From positions 1-48,260 of the IMG/VR virus record IMGVR_UViG_3300032282_001387: a stretch of DNA of 48,260 bases. One strand, given 5' to 3'. The stretch is from a virus. Shown one piece after another: positions 19,316 to 26,947 of the stretch. The position numbers and the translations under genes were made by a program. The notes below the pieces were generated by a model, which did no database searches, was not told the DNA's origin, and saw nothing but the letters and a program-made list of their open reading frames with translations. Numbering within the stretch: position 1 is the stretch's first letter; each line of letters starts with the position of its first letter.

Positions 19316-19366
19316 CTAGGGTTTGACAATGTACTTGGTTTTTCTGCGTAGTGCAACTCCTTTCAT
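19316..19366 (-). CDS. Possible 16-residue peptide coupled to the helicase gene
   Basis: ATG overlaps the helicase stop as ATGA (19366-19363), the same stop/start overlap used by many real genes here. The reading frame encodes MKGVALRRKTKYIVKP and stops at TAG 19316. The product is very basic. There is no separate ribosome-binding site, so expression would depend on reinitiation. It could be chance, but it fills the otherwise empty gap before the next gene's leader. Confidence 0.35.
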   Translation of the reverse strand: MKGVALRRKTKYIVKP

Positions 19367-20919
19367 AAATTTATTTCTGTCTTGAACATGTCGGTCAAAA
19401 GCGAGTTGTCACTCACCTTGCCTTCGAGGGCTTTGAACATTCGTTTCTCAATGGCGCTGCCTTGGATGTGCACCACCGTCACCTTGTCAGAGTCCTGCCC
19501 CTTGCGGTCAGCACGGGCACAGCATTGGATGTATTGCTCAACGCTCATCAGCGGGCCATAGAACACCACCGTGTCAGCAGCAGTTAGGGTAATCCCGTGG
19601 GCTGATGCTTGCGGTTGCATGACCAGCACCCTTGGCTCTGGCTCGTTCTGAAAGCGGTGGATGATCTGACCACGCTTGGATGGCGTCACACTACCGTCGA
19701 TGATCTCAGCGACAATATTCTTCTTGGTCAGGTGGCGGTGGATGGTGTCGATGGCGCTGGTGAACAGCGCAAAGATGATGACCTTGCGGTCTGTCTCTTC
19801 CAACACTTCCTCCAGTACCGACAAGCGGGGCGATGCGTCAAACTCAACCACCTCTTTGTCATCGGTGTAGGCAGCACCACAACTGATTTGCAGCAGCTTG
19901 CTCACAGCAGCGGCAGCGTTCACGGCACTGATGGTTTCCCCGGCAGCTTGCACCAGCATGCGGTCTTTGAGCGTGTTGTAGTACTTGGCTTGCTGCGGTG
20001 TCAGCGGCACTTCACGCGTCATTGTGATGACAGGCGGCAGGTCAAGACACTGTGCCTTGGTGAAACGAATCGCAGGTTGCAGCGCATTGAACACCGTATC
20101 TTTGGCATCGAGTTTGGGTGACCACTTGTACATGCTGATCTTGTTCATCACCTTATCGCGCCACGATGTAAAGAACTTGGGCACACCCTCGGGGTTGACC
20201 AGCTTCGCCAAGCCGTACGCATCGACAGGCGACTGTGACGCAGGAGTACCGGTCATCATCCACAGATATGTGTCGGGCTTGATGATGGAGTTGAGTGACT
20301 TCCATCGTTGCGTTGTGGGCATCTTGTAGGCGTTGGCCTCATCCACAATCACGAGGTCAAAGCGCCCATCGTTGTTCACCTCGTTGGCAATCAGGTTCAA
20401 GCCTTCGTAGTTGGTGATAACGATCTCGTAGTCGTGCTGGATAAGCTCGATACGCCGCGCAGCTTTGGGGTGGTGGGCGATGACCGCAGAGCGGTGAATG
20501 ATGCTGCTGTTGATGTCCCCCATCCATGCGCTGTGCATGATCGACAAGGGGCACAGTATCAATACACGTCGCACCTTACCCAGTGTCATCAGGTAGTCCG
20601 CTGCCCACAGCGCGGAGAGTGTCTTGCCGGTGCCGGGTTCGCTGAACACGAAAGCCCTGCGGTTCATGGTCAGGAAGTCAGCCGTCTCAACTTGGTGCTT
20701 CATGGGCTTGTATCGCCCGGGCCAGTTGTAGCGTTTGGTGATGGGTGAAGGCACGTCCTTCACGCCCAGATTGCGCAGCACCCGCGCCTCGTCTAGACCC
20801 CAGTAAACCGCGACTTCGTACCCACCAGTCACAGGTATGACTTTGTGCTTAGGGATGATGCGGTACTTGTCGGGGTTTCTGGTTCTAAACAGCAGTGCTT
20901 TGTTCTCAACGATCTGCAT
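19363..20919 (-). CDS. SNF2-family DNA helicase / translocase
   Basis: 518 residues, with CGGAGAAAGCA before the ATG. It has all core superfamily 2 motifs: a Q-like lead-in PMKHQVETADF, Walker A EPGTGKT (94-100), motif Ia ILCPLSIM, Walker B VIVDEAN (DEAN 193-196), motif III MTGTPASQSP, motif V QASAHGITLTAAD, and motif VI QYIQCCARADRKGQ. The last is the SNF2/Rad54 signature with arginine fingers. DEAN replaces the usual DEAH, a common phage variant. The likely role is DNA remodelling, branch migration or replication restart. It belongs to the leftward replication operon, following the HNH-like gene. Confidence 0.93.
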   Translation of the reverse strand: MQIVENKALLFRTRNPDKYRIIPKHKVIPVTGGYEVAVYWGLDEARVLRNLGVKDVPSPITKRYNWPGRYKPMKHQVETADFLTMNRRAFVFSEPGTGKTLSALWAADYLMTLGKVRRVLILCPLSIMHSAWMGDINSSIIHRSAVIAHHPKAARRIELIQHDYEIVITNYEGLNLIANEVNNDGRFDLVIVDEANAYKMPTTQRWKSLNSIIKPDTYLWMMTGTPASQSPVDAYGLAKLVNPEGVPKFFTSWRDKVMNKISMYKWSPKLDAKDTVFNALQPAIRFTKAQCLDLPPVITMTREVPLTPQQAKYYNTLKDRMLVQAAGETISAVNAAAAVSKLLQISCGAAYTDDKEVVEFDASPRLSVLEEVLEETDRKVIIFALFTSAIDTIHRHLTKKNIVAEIIDGSVTPSKRGQIIHRFQNEPEPRVLVMQPQASAHGITLTAADTVVFYGPLMSVEQYIQCCARADRKGQDSDKVTVVHIQGSAIEKRMFKALEGKVSDNSLLTDMFKTEINL

Positions 20920-20932
20920 TGCTTTCTCCGTA

Positions 20933-21178
20933 TTATTTTGAACTAGCTCGATTCTTCGCTACGCTTGCCATGCGCAGGTTGCTCCGCGCTGAAGTGCCAC
21001 CGCTCTTGAGGGGCTTGATGTGGTCAACATCTTTGCCGTCGCCCTTGTGTGCTGCGCCTTCCTTCTCCATGATGCGGCGGGCTTTGACCCGTTCTCCGCG
21101 CTTAGCGATTTGCTCGGGCTTACCGTGGAACTCTTTGTACTCTTGCTTGTAGTCACGCTTGCTGGATGGTTGTGCCAT
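20933..21178 (-). CDS. Small HNH-endonuclease-like protein (81 aa)
   Basis: Start at ATG 21178 with a strong AGGAGG. It has a basic N-terminus with a helix, then DVDHIKPLKSGG (D52, H53), followed by SNLRM (N67) and AKNRAS (N76), the core of an HNH betabetaalpha-metal motif. The Cys pairs of larger HNH enzymes are missing. Possible roles are nicking, recombination or host DNA breakdown. Lysine/arginine-rich throughout. Seated between a Cas4-like nuclease and the SNF2 helicase. Confidence 0.75.
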   Translation of the reverse strand: MAQPSSKRDYKQEYKEFHGKPEQIAKRGERVKARRIMEKEGAAHKGDGKDVDHIKPLKSGGTSARSNLRMASVAKNRASSK

Positions 21179-21187
21179 GACGGCCTC

Positions 21188-21853
21188 CTAGTGCTTGGGA
21201 TTAAATTCACAGCCAGTGACTTGGCACCAGCCGCATAGCGGTGTTTGGTTGGGGTTCCACACACCTGTTTCAAAGCAGGCTTCGAGGCGGGCTGTGCGCT
21301 CACGGTATTTCCACCAGAACTGTTCAGCTTGCTCACGCTGCATCTGCATACGAACCATATCGTCTTTGACAATAAACAGCAAGGCGCTGTTGACCTTGCG
21401 GATATGGGGGAAGTGGGCGAAGACCATCAGGGACATGAGCACCAGTTGATCTCGGTCAGGGTAGCGATTGTTACCCGTCTTGTAGTCCACCACCCATGCG
21501 GTCAGGTTGTCGTCATCCACGATCAGCAAGTCAGCGATGCCCCGCACCCACACGTCCGGCCCCTTCCAGTTGGTTGGCTTGAGGTCAGCCGTCAGCGCCA
21601 TCTCGTACTCAGCCAGCTTGCGTCCGGGCTTCTCGATCAGTCGATCGACCACGGCTTTGAACTGGCTGTGCTCGGGAGGGATTGGCTTGCCGTCACGCAC
21701 ATACAACTCAAGAGACTCGTGCACCTGATTGCCGTAGCGTGTGGCCTCTGTCTCTTGGAAGGGATACTTCTTCAAGACCTTGACCTCGTGGTAACGGCGG
21801 GGGCACCCCTCAAAGTCTTTGAGGGAACTGTGTGACCATGCGGGTTTTTTCAT
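21188..21853 (-). CDS. PD-(D/E)xK exonuclease, Cas4/RecB-like, with four-cysteine cluster
   Basis: 221 residues. Catalytic core: GNQVHESLE (H45), GIADLLIVDD (D108) and VVDYKTG (D123, K125), followed by a Gln helix DRDQLVLM. C17 (EGCPRRY) and C207, C210, C215 (CGWCQVTGC) match the layout of the iron-sulfur cluster in Cas4 and AddB-type nucleases. The likely activity is 5'-3' exonuclease for phage recombination or DNA recycling. ATGA overlap with the preceding gene (21853/21850). No CRISPR repeats were seen, so a CRISPR role is unlikely. Confidence 0.88.
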   Translation of the reverse strand: MKKPAWSHSSLKDFEGCPRRYHEVKVLKKYPFQETEATRYGNQVHESLELYVRDGKPIPPEHSQFKAVVDRLIEKPGRKLAEYEMALTADLKPTNWKGPDVWVRGIADLLIVDDDNLTAWVVDYKTGNNRYPDRDQLVLMSLMVFAHFPHIRKVNSALLFIVKDDMVRMQMQREQAEQFWWKYRERTARLEACFETGVWNPNQTPLCGWCQVTGCEFNPKH

Positions 21854-22152
21854 TTGAACTTAGCTGAAAGGATTGCGTTGGCTAACAGGTACGCAAAGTG
21901 CTCAACAAACTTTTCGTTGAAGGCAAGTGGCGAGTCCATCTCGTGCAGCACAGCATGAGTTACCTCATGCCAGAACGTCTCGTTGAACTGCCTCGCTGTG
22001 TACATGTTGCGTGTGGGGTTCGAGGAACGACCGATCATGATTTCGTTTTGCGCATAGTACGTGCGCCCCATGTCTCCCTTGATTGGCATCTGCTCTACAA
22101 CGGTAATCTTGTAGCGGCTTTTGCCGATCTTTATTTGCTTTGGTATGACCAT
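21850..22152 (-). CDS. HExxH-motif protein, possible small zinc metallopeptidase (100 aa)
   Basis: Residues 60-73 read FWHEVTHAVLHEMD, a good zincin helix (H62, E63, H66), with a further Glu at 71 in the same helix. The N-terminal half is a beta-rich region with basic residues. The size and motif resemble the ImmA/IrrE or SprT-like catalytic core. Possible targets are a host repressor or a replication protein. A purely structural zinc site cannot be excluded. Coupled to the nuclease gene by an ATGA overlap. Confidence 0.7.
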   Translation of the reverse strand: MVIPKQIKIGKSRYKITVVEQMPIKGDMGRTYYAQNEIMIGRSSNPTRNMYTARQFNETFWHEVTHAVLHEMDSPLAFNEKFVEHFAYLLANAILSAKFK

Positions 22153-22160
22153 GCTTTCTC

Positions 22161-24146
22161 CTAGTTTTTAGCTAACCCATATCGACGGTGAGCGCCACCG
22201 TCAGCGGCCAAGGGTATACCCGGCATGTAGCTCGGCTCCATAGTCATCTGCGCCAAGACCCATGTCTTAGCTTCATCGACTTCTGCCTGCGGCACCACAA
22301 CGATTTGTTCGTCATGCACAGTACCCGCTACGAAGTACCGCTTTGACGTTCTCAACATCCCATCAGTCATCACGCATCTTGCTACGCCCTGCGTGACGTT
22401 GTTGGTTACTTTTCCTCCGTACAGTTTAGTCCTGTTTTCACCGTACGTCCACTCTTTTTGTGTCTTGCCTGTTTTTTCATCAACCCGGCGGGTCACGTTG
22501 AGTTTGTCGTACACGATGGGCATGCCGCTTGGCAGGATGATCTCCCCCTTGCGGAAGGTCAGACACTTGTGTCGGTACTCTTTGCCGTTGTACAGCGACT
22601 CCTCAATCAGCGTGGTCATCAAGTCCCAGAACTCCGTCACAGGCGTGGCAGTTTCCCGATACTTCTCGATGATGGCCTTGGCTGCAAGGCAGTGGATGAC
22701 TAGCTCCTTGGTGGTGCAAGTGTGCGGGATGGCTTCGAGCTTTTCGACGTTGACATCCCAGTCAAGGAACTTCTGCGCGGCTTCTTGGGTAACGCCGAGC
22801 GTCTTCGCAAAGGCCAAGTCATAGCGTACGGGTGGAGCGCCAAGGAATCCAACGAGAAGCTGGGCAGCGAAAGACGCCCAGCCAAGCCCGTACCCGCAGC
22901 CGAGCAACGCTGACTTCGCAGACTGTCGCAGGTCTGGATGGCTGTCTTTTGAAAGGCCGGGTATGTTGAACATCTGAGCACCGAAAGCCGCGTAAGGGTC
23001 ACCGCCAGCCCTGAAGATGTCGAGCATATCTTCGTAATCCGCCAGCCATGCGAGTACTCGCGGTTCAATCTGCGATAAGTCCCCGACAACAAGCTCGTGC
23101 CCCATCGGAGCCATGATTGCTTTACGAAGGAAGCTGCCTCGCTTGAGGTTTTGCATGTTGATGGCGCTGCCTTTCGCTGCCGTCCACCTTCCAGTAGCTG
23201 CGCCGTAGTACGAGAGCGGTACGGGGAGCGCCCCACGTTGGCTGATGTCGAGGAATCGCTGAGCACGGGTTCGCTCCGTTGTGGATTTAACCCGAAGACG
23301 CGCTTCACAAAGTAAGGCAACGTCCTCACGTTCACCGTTTTTGAGTAGCTGAAACATCGCATCATTCTTAGCCAGCGCGAAAGTCTCTTTGCCTGTGGTC
23401 TTGCTAACCTTGGTTGGAGGTGCGACCCCCAGCGTCCGTAGTATTTCCGCAAACTGCTGATTCGACGCCAGCGAAGCCTCCTCCACGCCGAGCTTTTGTA
23501 ATAACGACTCACGTTTTTCTCCTTCTTCTTTCAGCGCGTCAATCAGCATGCTGCGGTCAAGCTCAAGGCAAGCCCGCGTGTACATCTTGAGCGTCATGTC
23601 GATGAGCCGTAGCTCCTTGGCAGGGTAGCCCTTGACCAGCCGCTTGAAAATCTCAATGCACAGGAAGACGTCGTGCATGCAGTAGTCAGCTAACTCCCGC
23701 TCGATCTCAGGCGTGATCTCGGTCAACCCATCTGTGCTGTGCACAGCCTTGCCCTTGGGCGGCAGACCGAAGTCCTCCGCCAGCTTCATCAGCGAGTTGC
23801 CGACTTCGACTCCACGCAAGGCCCGAGCCATAGAGAGCGTGTCAAAGATAAAACACGGATGTATGCCGTATTGCCACTCCAAGATGGACACGTCGAACTG
23901 TGCGTTGTGGGCAAGGATTGCCGTGGTGCTCCAGTCGTATGTGGCAAGGATGCGTGGTAGCTCGTCCCCGTTGTACCACTGGGTGATGGGTGTGTCGTCT
24001 CCAACCTCTTTGATGCAAGCGCCAAAAGCCTTGAATCGTTTGTCACGTATGTACTCCTCTGTTGTCATTTTGGATAGCGTGTAGTCTGATCTGTCCCACC
24101 GAGTTTCAAAGTCGATGCACAGCAGCTTCTTGTAGGGCGCACTCAT
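22161..24146 (-). CDS. Family A DNA polymerase with 3'-5' exonuclease
   Basis: 661 residues. The start at ATG 24146 (MSAPYKK) overlaps the upstream stop as ATGA; the longer frame back to 24209 is less likely. Exonuclease motifs: DFET (D12, E14), HNAQFDVSILEW, and YCMHDVFL. Polymerase motif A GDLSQIEPRVLAWL (D356), motif B RQSAKSALLGCGYGLG, and motif C VHDE (H611, D612, E613). No 5' nuclease domain. This is a replicative phage polymerase resembling those of T7-like and HMO-2011-like phages. Position 4 after the catalytic Asp in motif A lacks a Phe/Tyr/Leu switch I can interpret safely. Confidence 0.95.
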   Translation of the reverse strand: MSAPYKKLLCIDFETRWDRSDYTLSKMTTEEYIRDKRFKAFGACIKEVGDDTPITQWYNGDELPRILATYDWSTTAILAHNAQFDVSILEWQYGIHPCFIFDTLSMARALRGVEVGNSLMKLAEDFGLPPKGKAVHSTDGLTEITPEIERELADYCMHDVFLCIEIFKRLVKGYPAKELRLIDMTLKMYTRACLELDRSMLIDALKEEGEKRESLLQKLGVEEASLASNQQFAEILRTLGVAPPTKVSKTTGKETFALAKNDAMFQLLKNGEREDVALLCEARLRVKSTTERTRAQRFLDISQRGALPVPLSYYGAATGRWTAAKGSAINMQNLKRGSFLRKAIMAPMGHELVVGDLSQIEPRVLAWLADYEDMLDIFRAGGDPYAAFGAQMFNIPGLSKDSHPDLRQSAKSALLGCGYGLGWASFAAQLLVGFLGAPPVRYDLAFAKTLGVTQEAAQKFLDWDVNVEKLEAIPHTCTTKELVIHCLAAKAIIEKYRETATPVTEFWDLMTTLIEESLYNGKEYRHKCLTFRKGEIILPSGMPIVYDKLNVTRRVDEKTGKTQKEWTYGENRTKLYGGKVTNNVTQGVARCVMTDGMLRTSKRYFVAGTVHDEQIVVVPQAEVDEAKTWVLAQMTMEPSYMPGIPLAADGGAHRRYGLAKN

Positions 24147-24427
24147 TGCAGCGTCCCCAGTGGCGGGAAGACCGTGGCAGCATCGCCACACAGCGCGTGA
24201 TAACCACACGCGATGATCTCTTTGGCTTCGGTTTCATCCGCCCCCGCGCTGTATGTGAACATGTTGTCGCCATCACTGATGAGGATGATGGCGCGTGCGT
24301 CTGAGTCCAAGTCGTAGCAACTGACAAGTTGTATCAGCAGGTTTGCGAAGTGGTTGCGTTGCTCTGACGGGCATTTGCCCAGCATATCAAGCGCCTTGCT
24401 CCACCGTGCTCTGGTGTGTTCATCCAT
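24143..24427 (-). CDS. Hypothetical protein (94 aa)
   Basis: GGAGAAACTAC lies before the ATG. Helical N-terminus (ARWSKALDMLGKCPSEQ), then a beta-like segment AIILISDGDNMF and a Cys-bearing C-terminus. Ends in an ATGA overlap with the polymerase start and overlaps the VRR-NUC gene by 8 nt, so it is made together with the polymerase. No family recognised. Confidence 0.7.
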   Translation of the reverse strand: MDEHTRARWSKALDMLGKCPSEQRNHFANLLIQLVSCYDLDSDARAIILISDGDNMFTYSAGADETEAKEIIACGYHALCGDAATVFPPLGTLQ

Positions 24428-24716
24428 GTAGTTTCTCCAGTAGTTTGTGTACGTCCGGCAGGTTGGTTTCGTTTACCACGATGGCACCGCCCCCGGCTTC
24501 TTGTATCCGTGCCAACTCCCGGTCTTGCAAGGCGGTGGTCTTGCCCTTGCCTGCCTTGCATTCGATGGCAAAGAACTTGCCATTATGACAACCCACGATG
24601 TCGGGTATACCCGCCCTACCGTAGCCGTTAGCAGGGGGCATGAAGTAGTACACACCCCACAAGTCCAGCATCTTTTTAACCTTTGCCTTGACGGCGGCTT
24701 CGGGTGTCATCGCCAT
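24420..24716 (-). CDS. VRR-NUC domain nuclease (98 aa)
   Basis: ATG 24716 follows GGAGAAAGAAAA. Motifs: E at the N-terminal helix (TPEAAVKAKVKK), GIPDIVGC (D39), FFAIECKAG (E52, K54) and a following Gln helix TALQDRELAR, the full PD-(D/E)xK set of a stand-alone VRR-NUC. Such proteins resemble a Holliday-junction or structure-specific nuclease and are widespread in phages next to SNF2 helicases, as here. Overlaps the upstream gene by 41 nt. Confidence 0.88.
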   Translation of the reverse strand: MAMTPEAAVKAKVKKMLDLWGVYYFMPPANGYGRAGIPDIVGCHNGKFFAIECKAGKGKTTALQDRELARIQEAGGGAIVVNETNLPDVHKLLEKLHG

Positions 24717-24966
24717 TTTTCTTTCTCCTTCCAAGGTTGGGTGGCTTCGGGCAGTGCGGTGGGGGCACCACGACACACCATACAGCGGTCAGTTGGCTTT
24801 GCCCCCCACGTATCCACCGGTCAATGTAGGTGTCGGGCATATCGTGCAAGAGTGTGCGTGTGTTGTTGCGGTCGCGCCCCAAGGTGTCAGCGATATAAAT
24901 AGCTGTCAGCCCATCGGCATGGGCACGCAGCAGCGCACGTACGGCTTTGACTGAACCTGTCCTCAT
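24676..24966 (-). CDS. Hypothetical protein with winged-helix-like N-terminus (96 aa)
   Basis: N-terminal helices with LTAIYIADTLGRDRNNTRTL, a likely winged-helix segment, then DTYIDRW, a short beta-like region AVWCVVVPPPHC and a basic tail. Begins in an ATGA overlap with the previous gene. Possibly DNA-binding. Confidence 0.65.
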   Translation of the reverse strand: MRTGSVKAVRALLRAHADGLTAIYIADTLGRDRNNTRTLLHDMPDTYIDRWIRGGQSQLTAVWCVVVPPPHCPKPPNLGRRKKNGDDTRSRRQGKG

Positions 24967-25250
24967 GCTTTCCCCCTGCTGGCTATGGCCTTTGTGAACG
25001 TGCCAAAAAACTTAAAGGCCAGTAGCTTTTCTGCTCTTTCTTTGGCAGTGCTCTTGTTCTCAAGGTTGTACAGCTTGGACACCGGCTTGCCAGCAGCTTT
25101 GTTCTTCTCACGTATCTCAGTAACAATCTGACCAGCGGTCTGACCCGCATCGTTCTTGGCACGGAAGTACTGGTCTTGAGCAAAGATGCTTGGCTCGGTT
25201 CGTTCAGTCCAGTGAAACGGCGAGTCAACCCCGCAGCGTTTGCATTTCAT
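24963..25250 (-). CDS. Hypothetical protein with CxxC N-terminus (95 aa)
   Basis: Begins MKCKRCGVDSPFHWTER, one CxxC that could be half of a zinc knuckle, then a basic helical body ending SRGKA. Starts and ends in ATGA overlaps (25250/25247 and 24966/24963). Function unknown. Confidence 0.7.
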   Translation of the reverse strand: MKCKRCGVDSPFHWTERTEPSIFAQDQYFRAKNDAGQTAGQIVTEIREKNKAAGKPVSKLYNLENKSTAKERAEKLLAFKFFGTFTKAIASRGKA

Positions 25251-25402
25251 TCAGTCTCCTTGTCTTCTTCAGGTTGTGGTGCTGGGCCAGCCAGTTGGCC
25301 CATCCTAAATCCAAGCTCATACGCAGCTTCGGCCACGTCGATTGCAGCAGGTGGTGCATTGCACACACGCAGCAGCGCCAGCAGTTCTTCTTTGGTGTTC
25401 AT
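25247..25402 (-). CDS. Hypothetical protein (51 aa)
   Basis: ATG 25402 with AAGGAGAAGAACAC. Sequence MNTKEELLALLRVC, then AAYELGFRMGQLAG and an acidic Pro-rich tail. A two-helix peptide, function unknown. ATGA overlaps at both ends. Confidence 0.65.
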   Translation of the reverse strand: MNTKEELLALLRVCNAPPAAIDVAEAAYELGFRMGQLAGPAPQPEEDKETE

Positions 25403-25560
25403 GTGTTCTTCTCCTTGAGTTTGGCTTCTGCAAATCTGTTGCACATCACCCATGCGTCCAACTCGGTAATGACCATAATTAGACGCCCCTCTGAGTCTTT
25501 ATAGAAGGTTTCGTATATGCAGTTCTTTTCTACCCAGTCTTTGAATTCTCCGTACTTCAT
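25399..25560 (-). CDS. Hypothetical protein (53 aa)
   Basis: Found by filling the gap between two ATGA-linked genes: ATG 25560 overlaps the stop of the upstream gene and its own TGA (25401-25399) overlaps the next ATG. Encodes MKYGEFKDWVEKNCIYETF, then RLIMVITELDAW and a basic end. Compact alpha/beta peptide. The double overlap is strong support that it is translated. Confidence 0.7.
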   Translation of the reverse strand: MKYGEFKDWVEKNCIYETFYKDSEGRLIMVITELDAWVMCNRFAEAKLKEKNT

Positions 25561-25811
25561 GTGTTACCCCTTGCTCGGATATTTTCTGCGGCAACCTCAA
25601 GGGCGGGTTTGCGTATGTCATCACAGCGATTTGCCATGTTGATACACACCTTCGCGCAAGCCTCACGTTCGGCCTCAACGGCACGTTGTATCTCAGCCTT
25701 AACGCTGGAGTTAGACCACAGTGACATCGGGCCAAGCTGGTCAATGACTTTCTGAATCGTGCATGTGCCTGCGGCTAGTTCACGCAGTGCCATTTCTTCT
25801 TCGTGTGTCAT
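25557..25811 (-). CDS. Hypothetical helical protein (84 aa)
   Basis: ATG 25811 overlaps the preceding stop as ATGA; in-frame codons upstream lack an SD. Sequence begins MTHEEEMALRELAAG and holds a helix KAEIQRAVEAEREACAKVC. The A-EAEREACAKVC-like segment occurs in many phage small proteins of unknown role. Confidence 0.7.
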   Translation of the reverse strand: MTHEEEMALRELAAGTCTIQKVIDQLGPMSLWSNSSVKAEIQRAVEAEREACAKVCINMANRCDDIRKPALEVAAENIRARGNT

Positions 25812-26050
25812 GGCTTCACCCCTGTCGTTGCGTTGCGGCTTTTGTATTCGCTCCATGCGTACCATTCACCGCCGTCTTTGATGTAGCACATACCTGTGCG
25901 GTACTGGGTAGCGCGGGCTGTGACTTGGCTGTAAGTGTTGCACTGCTTCTCTTCGTACACCTCAACCAGCCAGATAAGGCCAGCCACAGGTATGGCAAGC
26001 GCAGCCAAGCCAAAAATGATGGCAACAACTGTTGCTACAAAATCGTTCAT
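25808..26050 (-). CDS. Small single-pass membrane protein (80 aa)
   Basis: ATG 26050 behind AAGGAGAAATCAA. Residues about 5-28 (VATVVAIIFGLAALAIPV and on to GLIWL) are one transmembrane helix, followed by an acidic spot, EVYEEK, and a Tyr/Lys/Arg-rich outside or inside tail with two Cys. An early-expressed membrane protein; host takeover or superinfection exclusion are possible roles (inference). Confidence 0.7.
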   Translation of the reverse strand: MNDFVATVVAIIFGLAALAIPVAGLIWLVEVYEEKQCNTYSQVTARATQYRTGMCYIKDGGEWYAWSEYKSRNATTGVKP

Positions 26051-26265
26051 TTGATTTCTCCTTGTTGCATGCGCTTCTTGATCTCGCGCTCGATGTACCA
26101 ACGCGCTTTACGCAAGTCCTCGATGGCGTCAGCCTTGAGGTCAGCACGCCAGATATATTTGACAGCGTTGCCCAGACAGAAGCCCATGTGCTCGGTGATC
26201 TGGATGCACTCAACGCCACTGGGGTGCTCGGTGTAGTGCTTGGGGTGGTTTACTGGGTCATTCAT
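26047..26265 (-). CDS. DUF3310 protein (72 aa)
   Basis: Contains the family signature: VNHPKHYTEHPSGVECI, ITEHMGFCLGNAVKYIWRA, then EDLRKARWYIEREI. DUF3310 proteins are common in tailed phages, sometimes fused or linked to nucleotide kinases; molecular role unknown. ATGA overlaps on both sides. Confidence 0.92.
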   Translation of the reverse strand: MNDPVNHPKHYTEHPSGVECIQITEHMGFCLGNAVKYIWRADLKADAIEDLRKARWYIEREIKKRMQQGEIK

Positions 26266-26375
26266 AGTAGTGCGTCCTTGTATGGTTTGTTTTGAATTGC
26301 TTTGATTAACTCAGCGGATGCCCGCTTGAACGGGTCGTGAGTCAGCCAAAGTCTTAGGGCTTGCTCGTAGGTCAT
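26262..26375 (-). CDS. Hypothetical peptide (37 aa)
   Basis: ATG 26375 overlaps the upstream TGA and its TGA overlaps the DUF3310 ATG. Encodes MTYEQALRLWLTHDPFKRAS and a helix AELIKAIQ. Too short to classify, but both junctions match the coupling seen in the rest of the operon. Confidence 0.6.
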   Translation of the reverse strand: MTYEQALRLWLTHDPFKRASAELIKAIQNKPYKDALL

Positions 26376-26818
26376 TTTGTCTTGCTCCTTGCACCTTTGG
26401 TTACGTTCCAATCGGTGTCGTAGTTGCGGTTTGAATATGCTAGAGCACTCATGGCTGTGCGCTTCTGTGAAGTGCGCAGCCGCCTGCGTTCGTTTTTGAT
26501 TTCGTTGTCATACTCTGTGTTCACCGGCTCCTTGAGTACGTCGTACTTGGAGGCCGACAGTTTTTTGAGCAACTCAACATCACGATCACGCGGTTTGTCG
26601 AATAGCCATGTGCCAATCTTTGGTAGCCGCTGCGCTACAAACAACTTGACCCCCATCGAAGGCGGCGTGTAGCAGTTGTATGGTGAGCGCAGCAGTGGGC
26701 AATCAGATGGCAGCTTCTTGGTTATTGAATAGAACATACTCAACAGCCCCCGCATGGTGATACCGTCACGCCACGCCTTTATCAAGCAAGCGTCCCAGTA
26801 CTCTTGGTCGGTGCTCAT
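26372..26818 (-). CDS. Hypothetical protein, basic, C-terminal R/K-rich (148 aa)
   Basis: ATG 26818 with GGAGG eight bases upstream; the longer in-frame version overlaps a separate membrane peptide gene and is rejected. Begins MSTDQEYWDACLIKAWRDG, contains a CPLLRSPYNCY loop and ends in a basic stretch (NERRRLRTSQKRTAMSAL). Possibly nucleic-acid-binding; unknown. Confidence 0.7.
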   Translation of the reverse strand: MSTDQEYWDACLIKAWRDGITMRGLLSMFYSITKKLPSDCPLLRSPYNCYTPPSMGVKLFVAQRLPKIGTWLFDKPRDRDVELLKKLSASKYDVLKEPVNTEYDNEIKNERRRLRTSQKRTAMSALAYSNRNYDTDWNVTKGARSKTK

Positions 26819-26946
26819 GTCAGCATCCTCCAGCCAAACATAAACGCAGACCACAGCAAGCCCAACGCCAAGCCCAGCAGGGCAGCACCGGCAAGCATCG
26901 CGGCAAAGGAGCCGAGCCAAACGATAAATTCGTTCATGTGCTTCAT
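26815..26946 (-). CDS. Tiny membrane protein (43 aa)
   Basis: Reads MKHMNEFIVWLGSFAAMLAG and continues AALLGLALGLLWSAFMFGW, one long hydrophobic helix, then RMLT. Its TGA overlaps the next ATG, and its ATG lies 1 nt after the previous stop. A second start at 26937 (MNEF) is possible. A single-helix membrane peptide of early phage operons. Confidence 0.65.
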   Translation of the reverse strand: MKHMNEFIVWLGSFAAMLAGAALLGLALGLLWSAFMFGWRMLT

Positions 26947-26947
26947 G

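Noticed and set aside
22005-22035. GGGGTTCGAGGAAC similar to a tRNA T-arm
   Set aside because: Within the coding sequence of the HExxH gene, with no acceptor or anticodon arms around it.
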